From: a virus
Reading direction: 5' to 3' (one strand)
Virus record (IMG/VR): IMGVR_UViG_3300006916_000295
Span: 1-27,387 of that record
Length of the DNA stretch: 27,387 nucleotides
Every line of letters begins with the position of its first letter. Position 1 is the stretch's first letter. The notes under the pieces are model-generated. The model ran no database searches. It was given only the letters and a program-made list of their open reading frames with translations, and was not told the origin of the DNA. Shown here in pieces: positions 16,120 to 21,930 of this stretch. The translations under genes were made by a program, and so were the position numbers.

Positions 16120-16436
16120 CACTCACTCGCTTTATTGTGGTTTAGGGTTTTTTCGATTCTTTTTAATGCGCTCTCGCCTGTGGTTATGCCTTTCGGATAA
16201 TGCGCTATTTGTATGGCGTTCTGGGCAATTACGAGAGTAGTTTCCAGCTCCGCATTCTCTCTGCATTTCGCTGCATACTTGTCAGCCCATTGCTTGAAGA
16301 TATCTCGCTGGGCGGCATGGCTGGCTTTGAGGGCGGTTAGGAGGTCTTCCATTAGATTTAACGCATCTATCGGTTGCTTCGGGTTGTTCGTCTTAAATTC
16401 CCATAGCCGCGCCTCTAGTTCTTCAATCGTGTTCAT
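16119..16436 (-). CDS. Small helical protein, unknown
   Basis: The 105-residue product is almost all amphipathic helix (MNTIEELEARLWEFKTNN; then ALNLMEDLLTALKASHAAQR at about 25-44; AAKCRENAELETTLVIAQNA at about 55-74). It probably forms a coiled coil. Phage genes of this type (small coiled coils in the early region) are common but uncharacterised. Start overlaps the end of the upstream ORF by 14 bases, and stop overlaps the next ATG. Confidence 0.6.
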   Translation of the reverse strand: MNTIEELEARLWEFKTNNPKQPIDALNLMEDLLTALKASHAAQRDIFKQWADKYAAKCRENAELETTLVIAQNAIQIAHYPKGITTGESALKRIEKTLNHNKASE

Positions 16437-16635
16437 TGGTTTTGCTCCCGTATTTAGCCCTATTCAGAATAGTGTCTGCCACGCAATATAGCTTGTGAGC
16501 GACAGCCTCTAGTCCATCGTCTTGCGTGAACTCGGCCATAATATGCCAGTCATCGGAAAAATCTATTTGCACTCTTTTCGGGTCTTTTGGCTTATATTGC
16601 CACGTGCTGATATGGTAAAATCTAGGATTCATCAT
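16423..16635 (-). CDS. Small protein, unknown
   Basis: A 70-residue ORF. The chosen ATG (16635, followed by a second ATG at 16632) follows AAAAGGTAGG at good spacing and overlaps the upstream TGA. Features are a Tyr/Trp-rich start (MMNPRFYHISTWQYKPKDPK), then a beta/acidic part (VQIDFSDDWHIMAEF) and a final helix (AVAHKLYCVADTILNRAKYG). No motif is recognised. Longer in-frame starts upstream lie within the previous gene and are unlikely. Confidence 0.55.
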   Translation of the reverse strand: MMNPRFYHISTWQYKPKDPKRVQIDFSDDWHIMAEFTQDDGLEAVAHKLYCVADTILNRAKYGSKTNEHD

Positions 16636-16841
16636 TCGCCTACCTTTTCCGCAATTTGTCCGCATTTGACGCATACGTCGTGGATATATCTCTTAACAAC
16701 CAATAAGTCTCTCAAAGCAGAGGCACTCACACCACGCATTCCACTGAATGTATAGCCAGATGGCTCCTCACTGTATCTCGGCTCAAACCTATGGCCATGT
16801 ATTTTGCAATCATGCTTAAACATCACTCACCCACCTTTTCC
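16630..16841 (-). repeat. Imperfect 21-bp direct repeats flanking the 63-residue gene
   Basis: Bases 16630-16650 and 16821-16841 match at 18 of 21 positions. On the minus strand each copy holds GAAAAGGT (ribosome site), the last codons EKVGE, the TGA stop and the overlapping ATG of the next gene. The three mismatches are all silent third-codon changes. One gene fits exactly between the copies, as expected for a cassette moved by recombination at the junctions. Confidence 0.7.
16632..16823 (-). CDS. Small zinc-binding-like protein ending in EKVGE
   Basis: The 63-residue ORF from ATG 16823 has C6/H9 (DCKIHGHRF) and CVKCG near residue 51-55. This is a possible two-pair zinc site framing a helix (ASALRDLLVVKRYIHD). 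Its last five codons encode EKVGE, the same as the end of the preceding 28-residue ORF with three silent differences. Its boundaries are therefore a duplicated junction. GTG 16826 is an alternative start. Function unknown. Confidence 0.55.
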   Translation of the reverse strand: MFKHDCKIHGHRFEPRYSEEPSGYTFSGMRGVSASALRDLLVVKRYIHDVCVKCGQIAEKVGE

Positions 16842-16909
16842 AAATCCTTGCCCGCCAGTATCTCTGCGGCCAGTTTGTCATACTGTTTTTGTGCTTGGGT
16901 TTTGTTCAT
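16823..16909 (-). CDS. 28-residue mini-gene
   Basis: ATG at 16909 overlaps the preceding TAA (TAATG) and its TGA overlaps the next ATG (TGATG). The peptide is a charged helix (MNKTQAQKQYDKLAAEILAG then KDLEKVGE). The double overlap and good internal codons support translation. Its tail supplies the AAAAGGTGGG ribosome site for the next gene. Function unknown. Confidence 0.48.
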   Translation of the reverse strand: MNKTQAQKQYDKLAAEILAGKDLEKVGE

Positions 16910-17133
16910 TACTTCCTCACTCTCCAAATGCGTACATTCTCACCATCCTCTTGCAGGCGGCTTACCAGTTTAACACCGTGCTTGCGGCCAGTGGTTAGAA
17001 TGTTGCCCCGTTTTTCCTCTGGCGCAAGAAAACTATCACCAACCTTTAGCCCTCGCAGAAAGCCAGACAATGAGCCTTCTTTCCTGCCACGCCCCTCTGG
17101 CGCGACTTCAATTCCTTTTTCGATTTTATACAT
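16909..17133 (-). CDS. Small phage protein, first gene of the CGTTGCA-controlled operon
   Basis: The 74-residue protein (MYKIEKGIEVAPEGRGRK...) has a central 'LKVGDSFLAPEEKRGNILTT' and a C-terminal 'ENVRIWRVRK'. This resembles, to my knowledge, a small family frequent in phages (DUF7303-like: VGDSF..P..KR......A.K.G.K...R....VRVWR). It is probably a single compact beta domain of unknown function. The start is well supported by AAAGGAGAAACGTT before ATG 17133 and by the upstream promoter. Confidence 0.65.
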   Translation of the reverse strand: MYKIEKGIEVAPEGRGRKEGSLSGFLRGLKVGDSFLAPEEKRGNILTTGRKHGVKLVSRLQEDGENVRIWRVRK

Positions 17134-17158
17134 AACGTTTCTCCTTTGTTAGAACCCT

Positions 17159-17202
17159 TTTATGCAACGGATGCCGCATAAGGTCAAGCATTAATTGCAA
17201 CG
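17159..17202 (-). promoter_or_regulatory. Promoter with two CGTTGCA operator-like motifs
   Basis: On the minus strand TTGACC (17187-17182) and CATAAA (17164-17159) are separated by 17 bases. CGTTGCA occurs at 17169-17163, overlapping the -10 box, and at 17202-17196, just upstream of the -35. Binding at the inner copy would block RNA polymerase. The transcript would start near 17152 and read the small-gene operon. Confidence 0.6.
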
Positions 17203-17227
17203 AATATAAAAAAACCACGCTAAGAAT

Positions 17228-17264
17228 AAAAAAAAGACCGCCGGGAACAAACAACCGACGGTCT
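17228..17264 (-). terminator. Rho-independent terminator (minus strand)
   Basis: On the minus strand AGACCG-T-CGG and CCG-C-CGGTCT form a 9-bp stem with one mismatch and an 11-base loop, followed by eight T residues. It lies about 30 bases after the 57-residue ORF and separates it from the promoter of the next operon. Confidence 0.7.
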
Positions 17265-17294
17265 AGTTGGGAGAGGTCATCATGCACAAAAAAC

Positions 17295-17468
17295 CTATTG
17301 AAACACCATCTGCGCTAACGCCGTTGCGCTTATTGGCCTTCCATCCAGAATGAAGCCCGTTTTCTGGGTGTAGCGGATACGCTTGCCGTAAATCGCCTTT
17401 AGGCGCTCGGTAAACGTCATACCTTCCCAGATTGGCAGGTTGTAGGATTCTTCTGTAAGCTTTTGCAT
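17295..17468 (-). CDS. 57-residue small protein, unknown
   Basis: ATG 17468, preceded by AAGGTAGAG, opens a 57-residue ORF (MQKLTEESYNLPIWEGMTFT..., ending ISATALAQMVFQ). The 'GMTFTERLKAIYGKRIRYTQ' part is basic and helical. It is followed after about 30 bases by a terminator and sits beside the repeat-rich origin candidate, so it is a stand-alone unit. Short proteins next to origins can be regulators, but nothing in it proves a DNA-binding fold. Confidence 0.55.
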   Translation of the reverse strand: MQKLTEESYNLPIWEGMTFTERLKAIYGKRIRYTQKTGFILDGRPISATALAQMVFQ

Positions 17469-17540
17469 TTCTCTACCTTACCCGGTTGTTTCTTATTTGC
17501 AACAGAAAAGCCCTCCAAAAAGCAAGAAAACAGACTTCAA

Positions 17541-17880
17541 TTGAAATGGGTCAGAATTCAACGGTCTATTTTGAAATAGAAACTGTTATAAAACAATACT
17601 TTACTTACAAATTCAATATTTCAATATAATATAATAATAATAATATATAACGCGCGCGTGAGATTTCTCCCCCGTTCTATACTAGACCCCCCATATTTCA
17701 ATGAAATGGGCTTTTATTTATAAATAGCAATAACTTACGCCGTTGAAATGGCCGTTGAAGTGCTTGAATTTCAAAAGTTAACAAAACCTTAACAGCAAAA
17801 AAGGGATTCTGCGCAAACGGAACCCCCTGAAATATTGAATTATAGCCCAAGCTATTGTTTTATAAAGCGTATGATTTCAA
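17541..17880. other. Candidate replication origin (iteron-like repeats, AT-rich)
   Basis: The 416 bases from 17469 to 17884 hold no convincing gene. Within them the 7-mer TTGAAAT or its complement occurs exactly at 17541, 17571, 17618, 17695, 17743, 17768 and 17874, with near copies at 17702, 17752 and 17827. Two form palindromes: ATTTCAATGAAAT (17695-17707) and TTGAATTTCAA (17764-17774). Between them lies a very AT-rich run (about 17610-17650, TATAATATAATAATAATAAT) followed by CGCGCGCG. Clustered iterons plus an unwinding-type AT tract beside the primase gene are the usual makeup of a phage origin. Confidence 0.6.
17797..17826 (-). terminator. Rho-independent terminator after the primase gene
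   Basis: On the minus strand GGGGTTC (17826-17820) pairs with GAATCCC (17809-17803), one G-T pair included, with a 10-base loop and then six T residues (17802-17797). It ends the regulator-primase transcript within the origin candidate, so transcription stops before most of the iterons. Confidence 0.7.
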
Positions 17881-17884
17881 AGTG

Positions 17885-19948
17885 CTAAATTGAAAAATAA
17901 GTAACCCCTTGTTTTTCTTCAATTCTTATTTCATCGGCTTCAATCAAGTCATTAAGCACTTCTACCCGTCGCATACGTTTCAAGAATTGCGTCTTGCGGG
18001 TTAAATCGCTTTTGGAAATCGTGCCAGCCGTTTTAATAATCTCTCTAACCCGAACATATTCGGCCTGCGCTTCATTGTCTGATAGCAGCCCGGCAAAGTC
18101 CATAATGCAGTTGTTGGAATACGAAACCACCTTAATAGCAGCATTCACATCCTGAATACCGATGGTGTCATCCTCGCATATGGTAAGGGCTACCTTTTCC
18201 ACATGCTCAGCACAACGCGCATAAAGTGCACTTAACGGATATTGCGCCTCGCTAACCATCTTATCCATGTCGTTACGGTACTTATCAAATATATCCCACG
18301 CTTCCGGCGTAAACTTCACCACAACGGGAACGGCCAAGCCGCTATACGGCTCGTATTTACGCTGTGACGCAATCTCGCGTATTTTTGAGATAAGCCATGC
18401 AGGCGGCTCTTTCTTGCTTTTATCGTATGGCTGCCGCAACCCTCTGTCATGTGTGGCCATAACCAGCCAACGGTTTAGAAAGCCATCAATAACCTCACTG
18501 CTGGAACATGCCTCACGAAAGCGCTCTAAAACAGTGGAGCCGAGGCAGCAAAAATGCGGCTCTACAATATCAATCGTAGGATTCTTTTTGCTATCGGCAT
18601 ATTCCCTGCCCTTTAAAACGCTACTGGCGCAAGAGAATGTCTTGATAATATAGTCAATAATCTCCCGCTGATGCGTCCCTGCATTACGGTGGCTGGTATT
18701 AGACAGAAACCTACCCATTTCATCCATCACCCATATTGCCACCCTGCCCCTATCATTAAGCGCACGTAGAAACCCGGTGCCTGATGTAGGCTCACCCATA
18801 AGCTGTTCATCCATTTCACATTCGCGAATAAGCTTTCTCAGGCAGGCTTGCGGATGTTCTTTACCGCCACCTGTAGGGGCAAGTGACATCGCAAGCAGAT
18901 TGGTTCTAAGGCCTGTTTTGCCTTCGACTACATGACCTTTCAGCATACCAACAAAAGTTAGCGCAGCGGCAAGGGAAAGAATAGGCTGTGGTCTAATGGC
19001 GCTGGCAGTAATCCAGTCGGCAATTTCACCCACTAAGCCATGCACTGAGAGTGGCTCGTTTTCTTGCTGCGCTTCCCGCTTATTGCGTTCATCCAGCGCC
19101 TTTATATAGGACAAATCCACCATAAAGCCGCCGCTTTCGCTTTTAGCCATGTGAACCCAGCCATTTTGCTTGGCCATGTGGATGATAGTGCCAATGGTCA
19201 CGCCGTTATTCGTAAAGCTACGCCATACAGCCTGCGCTTCATTATGCACATAGCGGCTGCCTGCCTTGCGGCTCCAGCGATGCCACAAATCGCAAGCGGC
19301 ATCGCCAAACTCATCACGCAAAGCCATGCCAACGCTTATCCAATCATCACGCGAGCAATCCGAGCTAATGAAATCAAGCATGTCCTCAGCATCAGCCAGC
19401 TCAATCTTTTCAAATTCAGACAGGTTATAAGTGACTGGCGAAACCTTGCGCACAGGGCGCGGGTAAAGCGCGTCCATCAGCTTATTAAAATCAGGGCTGA
19501 GGATTGGTAAATCCACACCATCAAGCAAGCCAACGCCATCCATCCAGATATAAGGCTCGCCCGTTTTGCGATGCGGGCTAGGCGGGATGGTGGTCAATCG
19601 CTTATGCGATAGCAGTTCTACAATCGGGCTTTTATCATCTTTGCGTTTCCAATTTGTGCTGGCCTCGCCGTTATATTTGTAAAAGGCTGTAAAGCCCTTA
19701 CTGCCCTGCTTCCTTACTGGAGTTTCGCCTGCAAGATGATAGATGCGCTCGCCTTCATCACCATCTATATCAATATCAAGGCCGATAACGCCGCTAACCT
19801 CGCCGCAAACCAAGGCATATTCATTACCTGACCATTGATAGACCTCATCGCCGGGCAGCTCATTAAAGTATCGGCTCCACTCAATCAATGGAATCCCCTT
19901 GCGCAGTGGAACCACGCAAAGACCCGCCTCCCTGAACTTATCAAACAT
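17885..19948 (-). CDS. Bifunctional primase-polymerase with helicase-like C-terminal domain
   Basis: The 687-residue protein has three parts. Residues 1-160 are an AEP prim-pol domain: FREAGLCVVPLRKG, the metal motif GLDIDID (56-62) and TIPPSPHRKTGEPYIW (120-135), the typical third motif. Residues about 187-265 form a PriCT-type helical domain (DDWISVGMALRDEFGDAACD, then TIGTIIHMAKQNGW). Residues about 300-640 look like a DUF3987/primase-helicase ATPase with LAPTGGGKE as Walker A (356-364) and VAIWVMDEMG as Walker B (403-412). The C-terminus (about 640-687) looks like a winged helix. It probably primes and unwinds at the adjacent origin. AGGAGG lies before ATG 19948; the regulator gene's stop overlaps this site. 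Confidence 0.85.
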   Translation of the reverse strand: MFDKFREAGLCVVPLRKGIPLIEWSRYFNELPGDEVYQWSGNEYALVCGEVSGVIGLDIDIDGDEGERIYHLAGETPVRKQGSKGFTAFYKYNGEASTNWKRKDDKSPIVELLSHKRLTTIPPSPHRKTGEPYIWMDGVGLLDGVDLPILSPDFNKLMDALYPRPVRKVSPVTYNLSEFEKIELADAEDMLDFISSDCSRDDWISVGMALRDEFGDAACDLWHRWSRKAGSRYVHNEAQAVWRSFTNNGVTIGTIIHMAKQNGWVHMAKSESGGFMVDLSYIKALDERNKREAQQENEPLSVHGLVGEIADWITASAIRPQPILSLAAALTFVGMLKGHVVEGKTGLRTNLLAMSLAPTGGGKEHPQACLRKLIRECEMDEQLMGEPTSGTGFLRALNDRGRVAIWVMDEMGRFLSNTSHRNAGTHQREIIDYIIKTFSCASSVLKGREYADSKKNPTIDIVEPHFCCLGSTVLERFREACSSSEVIDGFLNRWLVMATHDRGLRQPYDKSKKEPPAWLISKIREIASQRKYEPYSGLAVPVVVKFTPEAWDIFDKYRNDMDKMVSEAQYPLSALYARCAEHVEKVALTICEDDTIGIQDVNAAIKVVSYSNNCIMDFAGLLSDNEAQAEYVRVREIIKTAGTISKSDLTRKTQFLKRMRRVEVLNDLIEADEIRIEEKQGVTYFSI

Positions 19949-19956
19949 AGCGCCTC

Positions 19957-20115
19957 CTAATTGTTTTTATTTTTTAAGGCTTGCTCAATAAGCAAGGTAA
20001 TTTGCCCCGAAATGGTGCGGTGTTCCTTGGCTGCAATTTCCCTGACCTTCTTTAATGTCTGGCTTTCAATAAACAAATGAATGCGCTGCTTCGCCTTTAT
20101 TGTCTTTGCTTCCAT
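19957..20115 (-). CDS. Ribbon-helix-helix regulator (Arc/CopG-like)
   Basis: A 52-residue ORF: MEAKTIKAKQRIHLFIESQT then LKKVREIAAKEHRTISGQIT and LLIEQAL. A short strand (RIHLFI), helix (LKKVREIAAKEH), turn and helix (SGQITLLIEQAL) are exactly the Arc/MetJ layout. Such proteins bind DNA as dimers and often repress their own promoter. It begins the operon containing the primase, whose ribosome site overlaps its stop. Likely role: control of replication transcription from the divergent 20.12-20.23 kb region. Confidence 0.75.
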   Translation of the reverse strand: MEAKTIKAKQRIHLFIESQTLKKVREIAAKEHRTISGQITLLIEQALKNKNN

Positions 20116-20138
20116 ATTTTTTCTGCCTTTTCTTATTT

Positions 20139-20185
20139 TGTGGGTTGACTACAACACACAACCACACTAGAAAGGCAATGTCAAA
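20139..20185 (+). promoter_or_regulatory. Divergent promoter/operator region between primase and recombination operons
   Basis: On the plus strand TTGACT (20145-20150) and TAGAAA (20168-20173) are 17 bases apart and read toward the 20233 gene. On the minus strand a perfect TTGACA (20184-20179) points at the regulator gene, but its -10 is poor. An imperfect inverted repeat GTGGGTTG / CAACCAC (20140-20165) covers the rightward spacer and is a candidate operator for the ribbon-helix-helix protein. Downstream, ACGACA-rich copies recur at 20202 and 20223, 21 bases apart. Confidence 0.5.
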
Positions 20186-20232
20186 CAGACAAAACCTAAA
20201 AACGACAAACCATAGAAGAAAGACGACAGACT

Positions 20233-20601
20233 ATGACTAACGACAAAGAAGAACAGCTTATTTGGGAGCAATTAATCTCCAAACAGGCGGCTTATAATGA
20301 AGCAAAAAAGATTGCTGAAAAAGCAAAATCTGAAGCCGATAAAATCAAATTTGAATTAGAAGAACTAGAACAAGCCGCCAAGGATTATATGCTAGGCAAC
20401 GGCGTTGTGGATTCTGAGCATTTCTCGCTGCGTGTAAGCGAGGCGGTTATTGTGCCAGATATTGATGCGCTGCCTGATGAATATATCCGCATCAAAAAAG
20501 AGGCCAATAAGCAGCTAATTAAAGCAGCGCGTCCACAGGCTAACTGGTACGGGGTGGAGAAACGTTATAACTTACAAGTGAAAGGTGAGAAGGTAATATG
20601 A
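20233..20601 (+). CDS. Gp157-like recombination-module protein
   Basis: The 122-residue protein has a long N-terminal coiled coil (ISKQAAYNEAKKIAEKAKSE, about 15-34). It then has a beta segment HFSLRVSEAVIVPDIDALPD, EYIRIKKEANKQLIKAA and a closing YNLQVK. This 'long coil, then ...P.EY.R.K...K..IK.A' order is that of siphovirus Gp157-like proteins and some Gam-like proteins, often linked to phage recombination genes. Biochemical role is uncertain. It is the first gene of the rightward operon and overlaps the 59-residue ORF. Confidence 0.62.
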   Translation: MTNDKEEQLIWEQLISKQAAYNEAKKIAEKAKSEADKIKFELEELEQAAKDYMLGNGVVDSEHFSLRVSEAVIVPDIDALPDEYIRIKKEANKQLIKAARPQANWYGVEKRYNLQVKGEKVI

Positions 20602-20781
20602 TGGAATTAATTATGCGTTACTTAAATTGCGAAGCTGACAGGCTTCGCATGATAATTGATAAATACTATATAGATGGCGAGTGGCACTATGAAAAAATGG
20701 ATGAAGTTAGTAAATCGCTATATACCAGAATGAGTGCGTTTGAAGAAATAGCAAAATATTTAAGAGAGGTAATATGATGGA
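20591..20781. repeat. 15-bp perfect direct repeats bracketing the 59-residue gene
   Basis: AGGTAATATGATGGA is found at 20591-20605 and again at 20767-20781, a period of 176 bases. Each copy contains the ribosome site, the ATG of the following gene and the stop of the preceding one. Recombination between copies would remove the 59-residue gene and leave a perfect Gp157-like/Sak4 junction. Confidence 0.85.
20598..20777 (+). CDS. 59-residue cassette gene, unknown
   Basis: ATG 20598 (a second ATG follows at 20601) overlaps the stop of the Gp157-like gene, and the TGA overlaps the next ATG. The protein is helical (MMELIMRYLNCEADRLRMII, then DKYYIDGEWHYEKMDEVSKS and LYTRMSAFEEIAKYLREVI). No family is recognised. 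It is exactly bracketed by a 15-bp direct repeat carrying ribosome site, stop and start, so it looks like a removable insert in an otherwise conserved gene order. Confidence 0.6.
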   Translation: MMELIMRYLNCEADRLRMIIDKYYIDGEWHYEKMDEVSKSLYTRMSAFEEIAKYLREVI

Positions 20782-21514
20782 CTTTGTAGAAACCAAGGCA
20801 GGGCAATCAAAAGAAATGCCTGCGAAAATGGCGATATATGCTGAGCCTAAAATTGGTAAAACAACCTTTTGCGCACAAATTCATGATGTATTCTTTATCA
20901 ATATCGAAGGTGGCCTTGACTATCTGGGCAATAAAGTGCGCTCAACTCCGAAGCTAAACAGCTATGATGAAGTTATTGGATGGCTTCGCCATATTTATGA
21001 AAACGATGATTTTACGGCTGGACGCATTGCGATTGACTCGCTGGACTGGCTGGAAACATTGGCGCAAAAAAAGCTTATTAAGGAGCATAACGCCAAATCA
21101 ATCGTTGACCCTAATGTCACAGCTTTTGCCTATTACAAAGGGGTTATGGAGGCATCAGAAATGGCGGCCAAGGTAATCGGCTGGCTTGATGCTATTTATG
21201 AAAAGAAAGGTATTCCGGCCATTGTTATTGCACATAGCGAGGTAAAGACAATCGACCTGCCTAATCAAGAACCTTATTCGCGCCATCAGCTAAAGCTTTC
21301 TAAATGGCTGGGCGCAAAAACAAATGAATGGGCAGACCTTATTTTATTTGCCGCATTTAAGTTTCATGTTGCTGATAAGGGGAAAACCATCAGCCAGCCG
21401 CAGCGTGTATTGCTGGCTGGGGATGATGTTTCTTTTGTCGGAGGTGGCCGCATGAAACTACCAAAAGAACTGCCACTAGATTATAACAAGCTTAAAGAGG
21501 AGATTACAAAATGA
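20774..21514 (+). CDS. Sak4-like / AAA_24 recombination ATPase
   Basis: The 246-residue protein has Walker A AEPKIGKTT (23-31), a beta strand plus acidic segment FFINIEGGLDYL (about 39-50), and Walker B-like RIAIDSLDW (about 79-87). A later strand is GIPAIVIAHSEVK (about 149-161). This is the RecA-like core of phage Sak4/AAA_24 nucleotide-binding proteins that promote single-strand annealing with an SSB partner. The next gene encodes just such a candidate. Short spacing (ATGA overlap) supports joint function. Confidence 0.78.
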   Translation: MMDFVETKAGQSKEMPAKMAIYAEPKIGKTTFCAQIHDVFFINIEGGLDYLGNKVRSTPKLNSYDEVIGWLRHIYENDDFTAGRIAIDSLDWLETLAQKKLIKEHNAKSIVDPNVTAFAYYKGVMEASEMAAKVIGWLDAIYEKKGIPAIVIAHSEVKTIDLPNQEPYSRHQLKLSKWLGAKTNEWADLILFAAFKFHVADKGKTISQPQRVLLAGDDVSFVGGGRMKLPKELPLDYNKLKEEITK

Positions 21515-21921
21515 GCATGTATGGATTTGAAACAACCGATGACATTCAATTAGATAAAGTCGGCTTGCCGATTGGCACCTATAAGGCCATGATTGTTAGC
21601 GAAGAGCCTTATGCAAAAGAGGGTAAGCAGCTCGGCGTTGTCGCAGAGTTTGAGGCCGTTGAAGGTATCAATAAAGGGCAGAAGGGAAAGGTGTGGTTTT
21701 TGACTACGCACCCAAACGAAATGACTGCTAACATTGCTCGTCAGCGCATCAAGCGCATTGCCGATGCGACAGGCAGCGCCGTGAGTAGCAGCGCGCCACT
21801 GAAAGGCCGTGTTTTGACTATTGAGGTGGTTAAGCAGAAAAATAACCCTGATTATACTGAAGTTAAGCGGTTTTTGCCAGAAAATTATCAGGCAGAAACC
21901 AATGATGAACCGCCTATGTAG
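21511..21921 (+). CDS. ssDNA-binding protein (DUF669-like)
   Basis: The 136-residue product starts MSMYGFETTDDIQLDKVGLP and continues with IGTYKAMIVSEEPYAKEGKQ, GVVAEFEAVEGINKGQKGKV and a later KGRVLTIEVVKQKNNPDYTE. These are the strands of DUF669-type phage SSBs, which have an OB-like fold. The tail (QAETNDEPPM) is acidic, as in SSBs that recruit partners. It overlaps the Sak4-like gene by four bases, a common SSB-annealase pairing. Confidence 0.72.
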   Translation: MSMYGFETTDDIQLDKVGLPIGTYKAMIVSEEPYAKEGKQLGVVAEFEAVEGINKGQKGKVWFLTTHPNEMTANIARQRIKRIADATGSAVSSSAPLKGRVLTIEVVKQKNNPDYTEVKRFLPENYQAETNDEPPM

Positions 21922-21930
21922 GGGTGAATA

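Noticed and set aside
18267-18653. 128-codon plus-strand ORF inside the primase region
   Set aside because: It is a shadow of the prim-pol/helicase gene, whose motifs are intact throughout.
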